DNA of 64,000 nucleotides, from positions 45,260,019 to 45,324,018 of the forward strand of contig CM049306.1 in assembly GCA_026874595.1 (NCBI GenBank), given 5' to 3'. Position numbers and translations under genes: made by a program. Source of the stretch: Sipunculus nudus. Its lineage: Eukaryota; Annelida; Sipuncula; Golfingiida; Sipunculidae. The notes beneath the pieces were generated by a model. The model was not told the DNA's origin. It ran no database searches and worked only from the letters and a program-made list of their open reading frames with translations. This document shows, piece after piece, positions 23,665 through 36,875 of this stretch (position 1 is its first letter; the number at the start of each line of letters is the position of its first letter).

Positions 23665-24460
23665 TAGCACAGATGACTGAAAGTCATCTGAGGTATAGCG
23701 ATCACTCTTTGTCCATCTGTCTGTTCGTCTGTCCTTCCGTCTGTCGTTCCGTCCGTCCGATTGATTCAAAAGCTCCAGCATCAGAACAACGCATTGATCG
23801 CCATAATTCTTCGCATGCATATTAAATCATTGAGCGTTTCATAGTCCTGCAGACTTGTGGCGCCACCTGGATTTTTTTTTTTTCGAATTTTTACGCATTA
23901 TTTTATCTATTATTGAGACCTTCAAAGATGCGGTCTTCTGTTAACAGGACACTAAAAAGATGTTGAAGTGGCGTCATTTAACCCCGAATCCTCGAGTTCA
24001 CGCAGACCCTATGCGTGGAAATTGCTCCTGTGGCGATTTTCACGCATATACGCATATACGCTGACAGACACATGGAAACACCCCAGTTACAAAATCACAT
24101 GAGCGATTTTTCAAACATGTACGCGCACATGGAAACACCCCTTGATGCATTGATCACCATGATTCTTTGCATGCATATTCATCATGAAGTGTATCATCAG
24201 TTCCTGCAGGCTGGTGGCGCCACCTGGACTTTTTTCAATATTTTTCTATTTTTGAGACTTTAAAAAAATAGTCGTCCATTAACAGGACACAAATCGTAAC
24301 CATTGGACCTGGAATCTTCTAACTTAACATCCAGGGAGGCCCATGAAATGTCTCCTTGGAAACATGAAACTAGGTCTCTGTCAGCATATTTGCGCTATGG
24401 GACACAGAACTATCCCCCTCCCCCTCCCGAATAATTAAATATTTGATACAAATGTACCCG
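23665..24460 (+). repeat. TTAGCTCAGCTGACT-family repeat DNA, left of the gypsy-like element
   Basis: It starts with a variant of the family end (GATGACTGAAAGTCATCTGAGGTATAGCG) and a (GTCC)n-like run. Two related units follow, each holding GGCGCCACCTGGA (about 23862 and 24215) and GTTAACAGGACAC. Between them lies a small MITE-like insert (about 23958-24142) with CACATGGAAACACCCC at two places. The same unit continues on the far side of the gypsy-like element (33664 onward). Confidence 0.5.
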
Positions 24461-25320
24461 TGGGTCGGGGACGAAGGTCAACTCAAAAGGCCTGTAGCGA
24501 GAATCCATTTATGAGCATCTTTAGTTGTAGTCTATGGCTTTGGTCGAGGCTTGCGAACCAGCTAAATATATGTAGTACAAAAGAAATGTTAAAATAAGTG
24601 TAATACTTTAAGGTGAGGTACATTAGCGATTACGAAACTTGTATGACACGTACATCCCTACATAACCAGTTATCGATAATTGTTGTTTCGAGACTGAATG
24701 CGTCGACACAGCAGAAACGATAGACTAACTCTCAAAATTATAACCATAATGTAAGTTTAGTTCTGAGACAAATGTGATCAAACAAATACTTCAGAATACC
24801 CTTTAACAATCCTAGCGATATCTGAACAATTGTTATTTTAACTTGAAAACCATCATTTCATCATTAAAGAAGTTCACTGAATATTCAAAAATATTTTGGT
24901 TGATTACAGTCTTAAAAGGTGTTATTTAACATATTGAAAACATATTGAAAACAATAATTAGCTTGATATATGGAATTTAAAACTTACAACAAATAAATAT
25001 ATGGAATAACTCTTTCTGTACAGGTATGCTTTCTCGTATCTCTTACACCTGTAAGAACAAACAACCTTTATTATGGCGGATAATACATATAATCACTACT
25101 TAGCTACTTATGTCCAGGAAGGATTATCAAAATAATAAAACACTTCAATGATAAACCTTTGTAAAAGTTTGTTACTTACTAATTAACTACGCATAAATGC
25201 CTATGAGACATTGTCACCACGACCCTATTACATTTCTAATAACATCTTGTAATAGTAAAATGATTCCTGCATGTAACTTAATCTCGGCATTACTCAATGT
25301 ACCAGTTGTATGTATGTATG

Positions 25321-25365
<45 letters not shown>

Positions 25366-26823
25366 CAATTAAACGTGACCTCACTAATGAAAAATACACC
25401 TACAAGTCTGGTAAAACAACAAAAGTAACCACATTTAAAGTACTCCGCCGAAACTTTATACTGCATGCCAACAATACAATGTTACATCTTTATTCCCTTG
25501 GACTTGCACAATAACCTCTTTAGTCCTCAATTATTGTATTTACCATCAATAAATATTGTACAAAAGAAAAATTATTCAAGAAATTCTTTGTCTAATTAAT
25601 TAATTATACTTATAAAGTGACCAAATAAACTAATTAGCACTGGTACAGTACACTTAGTCATTGTTGAGTGGTCCAGGCCACAAGCAACAGTGTCAAATGT
25701 TGTGACTGCTATGGTGACACTTTACAGAAAATAAAGTAAACCTAACGGGTATATATATGACTGCTAGTTAATACTGCTTGTCTGCGGGGACAATTAAATG
25801 GCACAGTCTTTGTACAGAGCGAGGTTCTCCAGTCCTTATCTGTGGAACTTGATGTTGCAGCCAGATAGCTATTTACCTTGCACATTTATAGGTCGGAGAC
25901 TGTTCCCCCACTCTCTCTTAAAGAGAGGGGTGTGATTCGTCGGAGACAAAATGGGCCATACCTAGAGGGTAAATAAAGCTCGTGCCCAGGCTCACCCTTA
26001 TGTATATAGTAATCATATTTAGTTCAAAAGACTCGGGCATGGGCACACTTAGCATTTATTTGAATGTACATTTAGACAACCATTTTCATGCAAACCTTTC
26101 AGACAATTAAAAGATAAAAACTCGCCATGGAGTAAAATTTATATGCTTACACTGTCTGCAAATTCCCTTTTTCTTGATCTGAAGAGAGCATTATACAAAC
26201 TTAACCTTCTTTATTCTCCTTAGTTATTATGTAATAAAATTCTAGTATAAAAGGGTTATGTTAAACGGGCAGATAATAGACAATACCTGCCCAGGGATCA
26301 ACAATCATAAATTCTTACAGGAATAGATCTCAAATGCGCATTATATGGTAATTTTATTGTACTCGTCTGTGAAGGAATATTAGGGCCTGCCTCTTAGCAT
26401 TTTGTTTTCCTCAAATATGTAATGTAAACAGGAAGACTAGATCATAAAACAACAACTGCATTCATGGTGCATATACATTATTATACCCTAAGCTCATACA
26501 CGGATATATTATCCTAGTTACTGTGGTTTAATTCACACATTTAAGTAGATGGCCAAGTCCTATTATACAAAAATATGTATAAAGTTGGTATAAAAAATGA
26601 GACGAATTTGATGTGTATTTCTAACTCAGAAAGAATTTGGCAGGACCATGAAGGTTTTTGCAATAAAAACAGTGTTAACATAGATTTTCTGAGCTACAAC
26701 AGCCAGCTAAGATCGATCCTCATCACTTGGCAAGAAATAATCAGTAGCGTATCCAGGATTTGAAAATAGAGAGGGCGCAGCCCTAAAGTTGGGAAGGGGG
26801 CTGTTCTGCGTCTTTTAGACATG

Positions 26824-26885
<62 letters not shown>

Positions 26886-28369
26886 TTCAGATTATATTGA
26901 TGTTCCACAAAGCCCTATTAGTAGGAAGCAAGCATATTTAAACTTGTTTGAACACACTGCGTGGCTGTAAAATTGTCTCCTACTAAACATATCAAATATT
27001 GTTAGTTCGTGCATTATTTTTATGATTATTATTAGTAATTTTGTAAGGTATCAGTTATTAATAATGTTAAACGTGGGGCCTTCATCTATATATAATGCAT
27101 TATTTGAACAACATAAAGATGCATGCATCAATAAGTGTAGCTTTCACAAAAGTTTACAACCAATATTTTCAGAATCCCCCGAAAAATATAGCTAATAAAA
27201 ATGGTAAAATCAAACAATTTGACCATAAATGGGCCCCTTTAAAATGTTCTTTAAAAAGGATTAATTCTACTTAGTCTTAAGAGTTTCAGAAAGTTTGTAT
27301 AGTAAGTTAGATGTTACCACATACAGTGCAGTTTATGTTAAGGAACAGTTAACAACATGTATATATTGCATGTATATGTATATGTATATATGTATTCATA
27401 TATATTTATGTATTTTGGAGTGCTATTTAGAATTGTCGGATTTCATTGGCATAGCTTGTGTTCCCAAGCACACACCAAAGAACATCAATAATTTATTGTA
27501 TATTGTCTCTAAAATTTAGCTAAGTCTGTACTAGTCTTGGTATATTTTGCGATGCGGTGTCGGGTGTACACTGTAATCAGCAATGATAGTGTGTATTGTA
27601 CAAACTGACTGTGCTTTTGTTTGTACAATGTTTGTTATTGTCATACCTTTGTATATATGTTGTTTTGTCAGAATAAAAAGAAAAACAGAACTTGTACAGC
27701 TTTATGTTGTATCAAAAGGGACATGAGCATTATACATCAATGATACAAAATAGAAAATATATATAACTTGGTGTAAATGTAGCTTATCCTGTTCCATCAA
27801 GAGGAAACATAGAAAAACTCCAGATAAAAAACAAGCTGAATAAGTATTCAACTTTTACCTTATCTCAAGCTCCATGTAGCTTTCTTTAAAGACAGTGGGC
27901 CAAGGCAAGGGTCCCACCCTTTACATACCAAGACTTCTGGGTCATGACACAAAAATCCCCTGTCTTTATTTAATGGGTCTTTTTATTAAATATGATATTG
28001 GTGTTAAAAATGCAATTAAAAATACAAATACTGAAACAGACCGAAAATATGTTTTACAATATACTGGCACACACAAAATACATTCAGTTAAAACAATTAT
28101 ATCCCAATGTATTTTCATACATATACATGGCTAACACAATGACCTAAAATAGAAGTCCTGCAAAGCACAACAAGCCTGCTAAAAGTTGCTGTCTCTACAT
28201 ATTACAGGGACAAAGTATAAAGTGCACATCTGCGCTAGGCAGAAATGAGTAAACTTATTGAGGCATTATGGTAAAATAACCGGAACGATCAGAATCATTA
28301 CATTCACATTTAATGAATATTTTGCATATGATAATTTTAAAATTCCTGGAACAGTTAGATCCACCTACA
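24461..28369 (-). repeat. 3' LTR (left copy), enlarged by an insertion
   Basis: It is co-linear with 30655-33663: TCGGGGACGAAGGTCA at the left end, CCACTATTT-type interior blocks, and CCACCTACA at the right end. About 1.6 kb (26131-27768) has no counterpart in the other LTR. A (TA)n tract at 25323-25361 is also private to this copy. Confidence 0.75.
26131..27768. repeat. Insertion private to the left LTR, including a dispersed repeat
   Basis: Homology between the two LTRs stops near 26130 and resumes near 27768. The insert has a (TA)n run at 26824-26880. It then has a block (about 26885-27130) matching 42408-42660: TTCAGATTATA, AGGAAGCAAGCATATTTAAAC and a CACACTGC-TGGC segment. Confidence 0.55.
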
Positions 28370-28373
28370 CTCA

Positions 28374-28389
28374 CCTCTTCCTTTTTATT
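28374..28389 (-). promoter_or_regulatory. Polypurine tract of the gypsy-like element
   Basis: The minus strand reads AAAAAGGAAGAGGTGA immediately before the left LTR, the position expected for plus-strand priming. Confidence 0.6.
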
Positions 28390-28576
28390 GCTTCGTCCTT
28401 GAGCAATGTTTTAAACATGATGAAAATGAATCAACATTAAGAAAACTAGAATGTTCAAACTAATGTACACACACAAAAAACAAATCAGCAATTTAAAACA
28501 AACATAATAATGTTATATAATATGCTGTTAAGGTCGTAACGTTACATAAAAACCCAAAGAATATGATTTCTATTTC

Positions 28577-30420
28577 TTAAAACTGTTGTCTCTTTCTTTG
28601 CATTAGTTGGCTAGGTACATGTCGATCTAACACTGATCTTTGCGATTTATGGGGATTACTGTGATTGTCAGTTGTTGTTATTACAGTTGTTCTGATTAGA
28701 GGTTGCGGGGTTCCTGAAGATTCCCTCTCTGGTGTTAATTCGTTATATGTTGGGTGGGATAAGTCTGCATCGTTTGTACCATCAATTGCCTTCAAAGATT
28801 TCCTGAGAAATAATGGATGTTTATCTGTAAGTCGTCCTCATCTGAAATATTTTGAGTAGTGAGTGCTCCTGAGAAACTTGACTCATCGCTCCCTAGCTGT
28901 CCTTGATGCTTTTTGGATAGGCTTATTAGCTGGACAAAGTTTAAGTTCACTTCCGTTGACCCACTATGCTTTTCCAACTCCATTCACAAGTTCGATTAAA
29001 TAAATGATTTGTTTATGATTGCAAGACAGTATGGTGTATCATTCAGAGGAATATGCGTCCTGGAACTTATTCCTTCCTTCCTGACTATTGTCTCGTTTAA
29101 ACACTTCCATGCCAACTGCTTGTTGATGGTCTTTTGCAGTTCGATCATAATATGCCCTGCGCACCTTGGCCTTTAGTTTCAGTCGTTGTTGTGCTATTCG
29201 ATAAATAACTTTTCAGGTTTCTTGATGCTTCACAACCCGATCAGATATACTCTTTTCTGGTGTTGATGTTGCTGGATGGTTCAATAAATCATCTCGGATA
29301 AGGCTGTTGAAACTGTGAGCTTGTCTTCCATGCAACAGGAAGAATGGACAGAATCCAGTAGACCCATGGGGAGTGGTATTGTAGAAAATTACTTATTATT
29401 CAATGTATTCCGTCCATTTTCATTTCTTTTAGGGTGATAACGACCTCAGTAAGTTATGCAGAGTCCTATTAAATCTCTTGCACTGGGTATTCCCCTGTGG
29501 TCTGTATGAGTTTTCGTGACGCCATATAGGTCACACAAATCCTTCGTAACCTCTCCTTCAAAGTCTCGCCTTGGTCCCCTTGGTCCGAATGAAGTTTTTG
29601 AGGGGGACCAAACCTCCTGAGCCAGTGGTTGATCAACACTCCTGCCACAGTTGTTGCTTTTTGATCTCTAGTTGGAATAGCAAAAGCATATTTTGTAAAG
29701 AATTCTCTAAAGATTAATACATTTTCGTACCCATTGGAAGATTTATCCATCTGAGTGAAATCCATGGCAACTATATCTTATGTTTGTGAGGCTAAAAGGC
29801 TTCCAATTGGACACGTATTTTACTGGTTTACTAAGTACACACCCCTCACACTACTGTACATATTTTCTTATCTCATGGTGCAATTTTTGGCCAGAAAATT
29901 TCTCTCTAATGAGCAACTCTGTTCTTTCAGCACCCTGGTGTCCATAGTGATCATGACACTCTTTCAGAACTTTTTCTTTCAGTATCATGAGGAGAAGTAA
30001 GTGCTGCAGTTTCCAGTTTTGAGGATCATCAATTTCTCGAAATCGGATACCCCTGGGTTCTTTTGACCGATACAACTGTCGCTACAGAAATTGATTTCTT
30101 TTGATTTATTTTCCCTCTGACTACAAGGGGTGGTTGTCCCGTGGAGTCGGTACATCAAAGGAGTCCCTTGTGCTGCTCCCTGTAATCCCTGAACGTTACA
30201 AGTAGACACTGACGGAGGTCAGTACTCCCTGGAGGAACTAGTATCCGGTTGTTTATCACTGGAAGTGATGAGCAGCTTGGGTTCTTTACTGCTTTTCCTT
30301 CTTTGTCTTCCATTTTGAGCAGTCTCTCTTCATATGTCCAGGTTCTCTGCAAAAGTAACATTTTATCTCCCTGGGTTCCCCTTGAGGTCTGGTTATCATC
30401 CACCAATTAGCAAGAAGCTG
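28577..30420 (-). pseudogene. gag zinc knuckle and integrase remnant of a Ty3/gypsy-like element
   Basis: In minus-strand order: a Cys-Cys-His-Cys zinc knuckle (30360-30319), then after a gap the integrase N-terminal zinc-binding region (about 30000-29830). There the His pair is in CHDHYGHQG and the CEGC pair follows an in-frame stop. The catalytic core (29765-29470) has DFTQMD and HSDQG. The equivalent of the third catalytic position lies in [11 protein letters not shown] (about 29490-29460), where Lys stands for Glu. A C-terminal part with YYDRTAKDHQQ (about 29130) follows, then the typical C-terminal tail near 28577-28800. At least one stop and two frameshifts break the frame, and reverse transcriptase is absent. 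The protein is not functional. Confidence 0.8.
30319..30360 (-). other. CCHC zinc knuckle motif
   Basis: The minus strand encodes CYFCREPGHMKRDC, an exact C-x2-C-x4-H-x4-C pattern of a gag nucleocapsid. A stop follows about ten codons later. Confidence 0.85.
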
Positions 30421-32229
30421 CTGTTTCTCTAGTTGAGCTTGTTGCTTCCTCTGCAGAGTGAGCAAGTGAATAATCTGTTTTGAAGGGTTCCTGACTCCTC
30501 ACCAGCTGAAGTTACACCAGTCTCATTGGTCCACTCCGCTCCCGCCAGCCATCAAGGACAACCTGACTGTCAATCCCTGAGTATTACACCATCGCACACA
30601 TTTCAGATAACCAATGTCCACCACCTAAGCTGAAACGACAAGGTATCCCACTTCTGACAAAGTCGGAGACAAAGGTCAGCTCAAAGGCCATGTAGCGATA
30701 ATCCGTTTATTAGCATCGTTGTTTGTTTCGGCTGAAAGTCTATGGCTTTGGTCCATGGCTGGTGAACCAGCTGAAACATATAAAATACAAAAGAAATGAT
30801 TAGATAGACGTAATAACACAAAGTGAGGTACAATTGCGATTACAAAATTTGCATGACACGTACACTCCTATATAACCAATTATCGATAAATGTGGTTTCG
30901 AGAATAAATGAGTCGATACAACAGCAAAGACAGAGTAACTCTCAAAATTATAACCATAATCTAAGTTTACTCCTGCGACATATATGTTATCAAAAAACAC
31001 TTCAGAATACCGTATAACAATCCTAGCAATATCTGAACAATTGTTAATTTAACTTGAAGAAGAGCATTTTACTATTTAAAGAATTTAACTGAATATTAAA
31101 AAATATTTTTGGTTGATTACAGTCTAAAAAGATTAAATATACCATAATGAAAACAATAAGAAGCGTGATATATTGAACAAAACCTAATAGACATACAAAA
31201 AATGTCCGGAAAAATCGATCTGTACAGGTATGCTTTCTCGTATCTTTTACATCGATAAGAACTAACAACCTTTATTATCTCGGATAATACATATAAACAC
31301 TACAGAACTACTTATACCCTGGGAGGCTTATCAAAATAATAAAAAAAATTGAATGATAAACCTTCTAAAAGTTTGTTACTTACTTATTAACTACGCATAA
31401 ATTCCTATGAGACATTCAGTCACCAGGACCCTATTACATTTTTAATAAAATCTTGTAATAGTATAATGATAAGCTTGATTCCTGCATGTAACTATCTCGG
31501 CATCACTAATACATGTACCAGATGATTTAAAGTGTATGTGTGTGTGTGTATAAATATATGATAATTAAACGTGACATCACATCTATGAAATAATTAATAG
31601 ACATTTATATTCATGTCTTGTAAAACAACTAAAGTAACCACACTAAAAGTCCTATAACATGCTCTGCCTAAACTTATCTCGGCATTACTAATACATGTAC
31701 CAGATGATTTAAAGTGTGTGTGTGTATCAGACAATGAAACTTGACATCATTTATGAAATAACACACCTACAAGTCTAGTAAAAACATAAGTAACCACAAT
31801 AAAAGTCCTAAAACATGCTCCGCCATATATGCTATATGCCAACAATACAAGGTTACATCTTTATTTACTTGGACTTGCACTATAGCCTCTGAATCCAAAG
31901 AGAAATCCTTTAAGATTACAATTTACAAAGCTAGTAAAGCATTACATTTAATCCACAGTTATTGAATTTACCATCAATGGATATTGTACAAAACAAAAAT
32001 GATTCAAGATATTATTTGCCTTATTAATTAATTATACTTATAAATTGACACTTAACAGAAAATACAGTAAACCTATCTGGGATATGACTGCTAGTTACTA
32101 CAGCTTGTCTACCTGAACAATTAAATGGCCCAGTCTGTGTACAACATGAGCGACAAGGTACTGCAGTCTGTGGAACTTGATGTTACAGCCAGATAGCTAT
32201 TGACATTACGTTCTAATAGCTCAGAACTG

Positions 32230-32254
32230 CCCCCTCCCCTCCCCCCCCCCCCCC

Positions 32255-32294
<40 letters not shown>
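32230..32294. repeat. Poly(C) plus (CT)n tract
   Basis: A C-rich run of about 35 bases grades into about 30 bases of (CT)n. It is absent from the matching place in the other LTR, so it arose after insertion. Confidence 0.9.
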
Positions 32295-32298
<4 letters not shown>

Positions 32299-32646
32299 GA
32301 GAGCGGTGTCATGTGTCAGAGACAAAATTGGCCATATTATTCCACAGCCTGACCCTTAAAATAAGGCCTGTCGGTACCAACAGAGGGGCAATTGCTATCA
32401 TTACTTTTTCTAAAGGCATTGATCCATATATTACAAAAATGCATGATAGCAGTTTGTGACTGGTAGCTTACTGTTTAATATCAGCCTGTTCAACGGCAAC
32501 CATGGTAATTTTGGCAGAAATTATAAAATTTTCAAAGCAGGCCATAGCTTTGTTAGGTTTTAATATAATATGAAATAAACACCAAAATGCATCGGAAGAA
32601 AGAGATTTATTTTTAATCATATTTTCCATACACAAAATATGATGAC

Positions 32647-32698
32647 ACAGTCAGCTGAGCTAAAAATGTCCATGATCATTTTTAGCTCAGCTGACTGT
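32647..32698. repeat. Perfect palindromic hairpin, 22-bp arms
   Basis: ACAGTCAGCTGAGCTAAAAA and its exact inverse flank an 8-base loop (TCCATGAT). The arm is the start sequence of the TTAGCTCAGCTGACT family in inverted duplicate, so two ends of that family are joined head to head. Confidence 0.85.
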
Positions 32699-33663
32699 AT
32701 ACAAAAGGCTAGTTTTTATGGGAACTTATAAACATATTTAGTTCCACAGACTCAGGTATGGGCACAAATGTAATTAATTTGAATGAACAATCATTTTTAT
32801 ACAAACCTTTCAGACAATTTTAAAATAAAAACTCACCTTATAGATATAAAAAATTCAGCACGGCGACTTTTGTAGGAAAGCTACAGCCCCACAGCCACGA
32901 AGGCAGAAGCAACCCAATATGTGGACGACATAGCTTTGAGACGGAAAGCAATTTTATACTAGCAGTTTCGGCCATTTAGACCGGATTAGCAAGTTTTTTC
33001 GTCATAGGCGTGAGTAAATAGGTAAAGCATATTCTGTTCCATTAAGAGGAACATAGAAAAACGCTTTAGATAAAAACAGTAGCTGAATAAGTCAGAAACA
33101 TTTACCTTATCTCAAGCTGCTTGTAGCCCTTTTTACAGACAGTGGGCCAACGCGAGGGTCCGATCCTTGTTGGCCGTTTCATACCAAGACTTCTGGGTCA
33201 TGACATTAAAAACGTTCCCTGTCTGTCTTAATTTTATGGGTCTTTTTATTAAATATGACATTGATATTAAAAATGCAGTTACAAATACAGATACTGAAAT
33301 AGACTGAAAACATGTGTTACGAGCTATACTGGCACACACAAAATATACTCATTAAAAACAATTACCTCCCAATGCATTTTCATGCATATACATCATGTGA
33401 TTCAGGTCTGTCCTGGATACCCAAACTGGCTAACACCATGACCTAAAATAGTGGTTTCTGCAAAGCACAACTAGCCTGCTTAAATCTGTTGCCTCTACAT
33501 ATTACAGGGACAATGTATCAAGTGTACATTACCGCTAGGCAGAAATGAGTAAACTTATTGAGGCATTTTGGTAAAATAACTAGTATTATCAGAATCATTA
33601 AATTCATATTTTATGAATATTTCGCATATGATAATTTTGAAATTCCTGATACATCCACCTACA

Positions 33664-34190
33664 CAAAAGCTCTAATATCTGAACAACTAATGCATTGATC
33701 ACCATGATTCTTTTCATGCATATTTATCATGGAGGGTTTCATCAGTTTCTGTAGACTGGTGGCGCCACCTGGATTTTTTTCAAATTTTTCTTTCTATTTT
33801 GAGACCTTCAAAAATGTAGTCGTCCGTTAACAGGGCACAAATCGTAACCATAAGACCTAGAATCTTCTAACTTGACATCCAGAAATGTCCATGAAAAATC
33901 TCCATGGAAACCTAAAATTAGGCAACTGTGACCTATATTCTCCGAGTAACGGGGGATGTTTTAGCACCACAGAAATAATGTAAAATACACACAAACGGCC
34001 AGGTTTCTCAGGAATAGTTAGGGGGATTTTCATCAAATTTTGTGTGTTATGGGTCTTAATAAACCTTATTGCTACTAGGCAGAAATGATGATACCACCTA
34101 CATTATCTTAATTAGTTGCCTGTGAAAGGACATATTGTCAACATGTCAGTCGGATGAGCGTCATGACCCGTGGGTCACTTGTTAAATTGA
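33664..34190 (+). repeat. TTAGCTCAGCTGACT-family repeat DNA, right of the gypsy-like element
   Basis: It contains the unit with GGTGGCGCCACCTGGA (about 33757), GTTAACAGGGCACAAATCGTAACC and ACCTAGAATCTTCTAAC. It ends at about 34186 with the hairpin GACCCGTGGGTC followed by ACTTGTTA. That matches the family end seen near 11520-11550. Confidence 0.55.
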
Positions 34191-34800
34191 TGCATGCACA
34201 AAGAGAGTTGGACATGAATGTGGTGTTTAAAAAAAATCAAGGTTATTTGTATGATATTTGTGACAATATTAATTGAATAAATTGTTACAAATATAATTAA
34301 ATTTCATTATAAATAAGTTCATTTAAAAACATCTGAGATTTTGTATATCAGGGAATGTCTGTATAAATTATTTATATATGGAGCTATTGGTTTGTGATTT
34401 TTAATTTACTTGAAAGACAAAATGCCCCCCCCCCCCCCCAATAAATTTTGGATTTGGGCATGGTCCAATATGTGTAATTCTGCAAAATACATGCCACAAA
34501 ACTCTCTCCAAAGTGAGATTCTCACCTGGATGTTGCATCCCCTCTCCCAAAATTCTGGGCATACTGCCAGTTGCACTACACCTTTCACACAATGCCAGCA
34601 ACTACAGGTTGTTAGACATCGGTCTTACCTACCACCCCTTTTACCTTAATTATGACTGACCCATTAATATGCCTCCCCTATGGTATACCATGTTGTCCTT
34701 TGGTGGGGGGGGGGGGATCTATCCGAATGTTGGTGAATGTTACTTACCTGGCTGATATGCCTGCTTCTCATTAGAAGACAACTAGTCAAGTCAATATATA
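34191..34800. other. Intergenic sequence with poly(C) and poly(G) runs, no gene seen
   Basis: Poly(C) lies near 34425-34439 and poly(G) near 34704-34714. The open frames here only cross these runs. Confidence 0.45.
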
Positions 34801-36692
34801 TATGCCGAGGCCCAGATTGGAATCTGGCCCAATTTAAAACAAGGTTAACAATCTTGTGGTGGACTGATTTTAAACTGGACCAGCCCAGATCAGAATCCTA
34901 ATCTACTCCTAGGCTGGCTTCAATTACACTATATTAACCTAGCTGGCCTTAAATCAATTCAAAGAATTTGTAAAAAAAATTGTAAGTCAATAATAATAAA
35001 TATTTTATTAATTTAATTCATATTCTATGAAAATATCATTGGTTTGACTCTTGTTATATTTATTTTGAAATTTTACCTCTAATGTGAGATGTCTAAAATA
35101 TAATTATAAAATAATCATGTTAAACATTGGTATTTTACAGCTAAAAACTACAAATATGCAGAACATGTGCATTAATTCAACAAACTAAAACAATATTTAA
35201 TCAATAATTATTAATATATATGTTACACAATGTTAAGCTTGTGATCCAAGACCTGTAAATTCAAAATTTTATTTGTTATTTAAAGTTATTTATCATTTAT
35301 CATAAATTGGAGTATTTGGTCTGTGACCTCCCACTCCCCCCAGTCACCCATTAAAAAATTTGCAGATGTTGTTACATTGGACCTAGAACTTATAACATAC
35401 TATACATATTAAGGAAAAAAGGTCCTGAAACATCTATTAAGATACCTGAACTTAAGTCATTGAAATTAGATTACTGAAATATAGCAACCAGAAAAATATA
35501 TTTATAGTGTACATAATTTAGGTTGATATTTGCTAATTTGTGTGGATTTTTAACACGATCATAATGTATTTAGATAGAATCGTGGGAACAATAATCACCA
35601 ACTCAGCATTTAACTATTGAAGGTAGAGAATATGTGTATTGCAGCATTTAACTATCTTCAATTAAGATTAGTTATAAGTTAATAGATTAGCTTTTTTTAA
35701 GTTATTAACTCCAAAGTGAAACCTCCACCATCTGAAATAAAATTTTAAATCCAATTTCACGCATGTTCACCTCTATTTTTGAGACTGCCAGATGACAGCA
35801 ATCATATCATTTTCTCAGCTGTTGATTTTCTGCTATTGAAAATACAGTAATGGTATCACAAACCTCTGCATAGCCCCATTTTAGGGTACAATGTCATGCT
35901 GCTTACCAAAATGAGCATCAGGCTGATAAATTACTTTTGTTCACTTATAAATGAGTAAAGCTGGTATTTAATTATGCATGTATATATTTAATATTACACA
36001 TGTAATTTTGATATTCAGAACAGAAAATTATCTTAGTTAAGTTGAAAATTTTGATATTAAGTCAACAGAACTGACACATATTTTAAACTGTGATTAATTA
36101 TGGTAGTTGGTTTAGGTGAAGTTCAAATGTGAACTTGCATGCTTGAAGAAATGATGAAACCAAAAAAGCACATTTAACATTTGTTCGTTAGCTTTTTCCT
36201 CACTTAAAAATTATAAATAATCTTGTTCATTATGTGTTTTGTGCCCTTCAAAATGGTGTAACTGGAATAAATGTTTACTGTAAAAATCAAGCTAGCCTAA
36301 GATTAGAATAGGATTCTGATCTGGTTAGGCCCAGTTTAAAATCAGTCCACCACAGTATTGTAATCTTGACTAGCCCAGATTAAAATTTTGATCTGTGCCA
36401 GCCCAGTTTAAAATCAGTCCACCACAGGATAGTATACTTAACCAGCCCAGATCAAAATTCTAATCTGGGCAAGCCTAGTTTAAAATCAGTCCAGACCAGA
36501 TTTAAATCAGGAAGTCTTCACCACAGGATTTTAATCTGGACCGGCCCAGATCAAAATTTTAATCTGGGCTGGCCCAGTTTAAAACTGGTCTGTCCCAGAT
36601 TAGAATTTGATCTGGGCCAGTCCAAATCAAAATTTTGATCTGGGCTGGCCCAGTTTTAAAATGGGCCAGATTCTAATCTGGGCCCCCACATA
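34801..36692. mobile_element. Palindrome-rich TIR element (copy 2, complete)
   Basis: The left end TATGCCGAGGCCCAGATT and the inverse of the right end (TATGTGGGGGCCCAGATT) are terminal inverted repeats. Both ends, especially 36290-36692, are arrays of palindromic units CCCAGAT-n-ATCTGGG and CCAGTTTTAAAACTGG. The centre (about 34930-36285) is AT-rich and has no coding frame. Flanks are TATA-rich, so a TA-type target is possible. It is non-autonomous. Confidence 0.65.
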
Positions 36693-36875
36693 TATATATA
36701 ATATATCAGGGAAATCGTTTGATATATTACCAGCCGCGTTTGTTAATTATGCCTCTTTCGCCATCTTGTTTAACTAATATACAGTCAGTTTATGTTTTGG
36801 CTAAAAAACCATCCAAATTTAGTCGGACCTTTTGACCATTTGCTGATTTAAAACTGAAGTTACTGTGTTGTTTTA

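Larger units (their letters stand above)
24461..33663 (-). mobile_element. Degenerate Ty3/gypsy-like LTR retrotransposon with very long LTRs
   Basis: Direct repeats at 24461-28369 and 30655-33663 flank a 2.3-kb interior with gag zinc-knuckle and integrase remnants on the minus strand. On that strand the LTR starts TGTAGGTGGAT. A polypurine tract precedes the 3' (left) LTR. The interior lacks protease, reverse transcriptase and RNase H and most of gag. The LTRs differ by many substitutions and indels, so the insertion is old. No convincing target-site duplication was found. Cluster-level assignment to gypsy rests on the integrase wording. Confidence 0.75.
30655..33663 (-). repeat. 5' LTR (right copy)
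   Basis: About 3.0 kb, co-linear with the left LTR. The plus-strand right end is CCACCTACA, as in the other copy. It contains its own C/CT-rich tract (32230-32294), two short internal duplications around ACATGTACCAGATGATTTAAAGTGT (31500-31720), and a perfect hairpin at 32647-32698. Confidence 0.75.

Noticed and set aside
24451-33670. Target-site duplication for the gypsy-like element
   Set aside because: The bases outside the two LTRs (ACCCG and CAAAA) do not match, so none is claimed.
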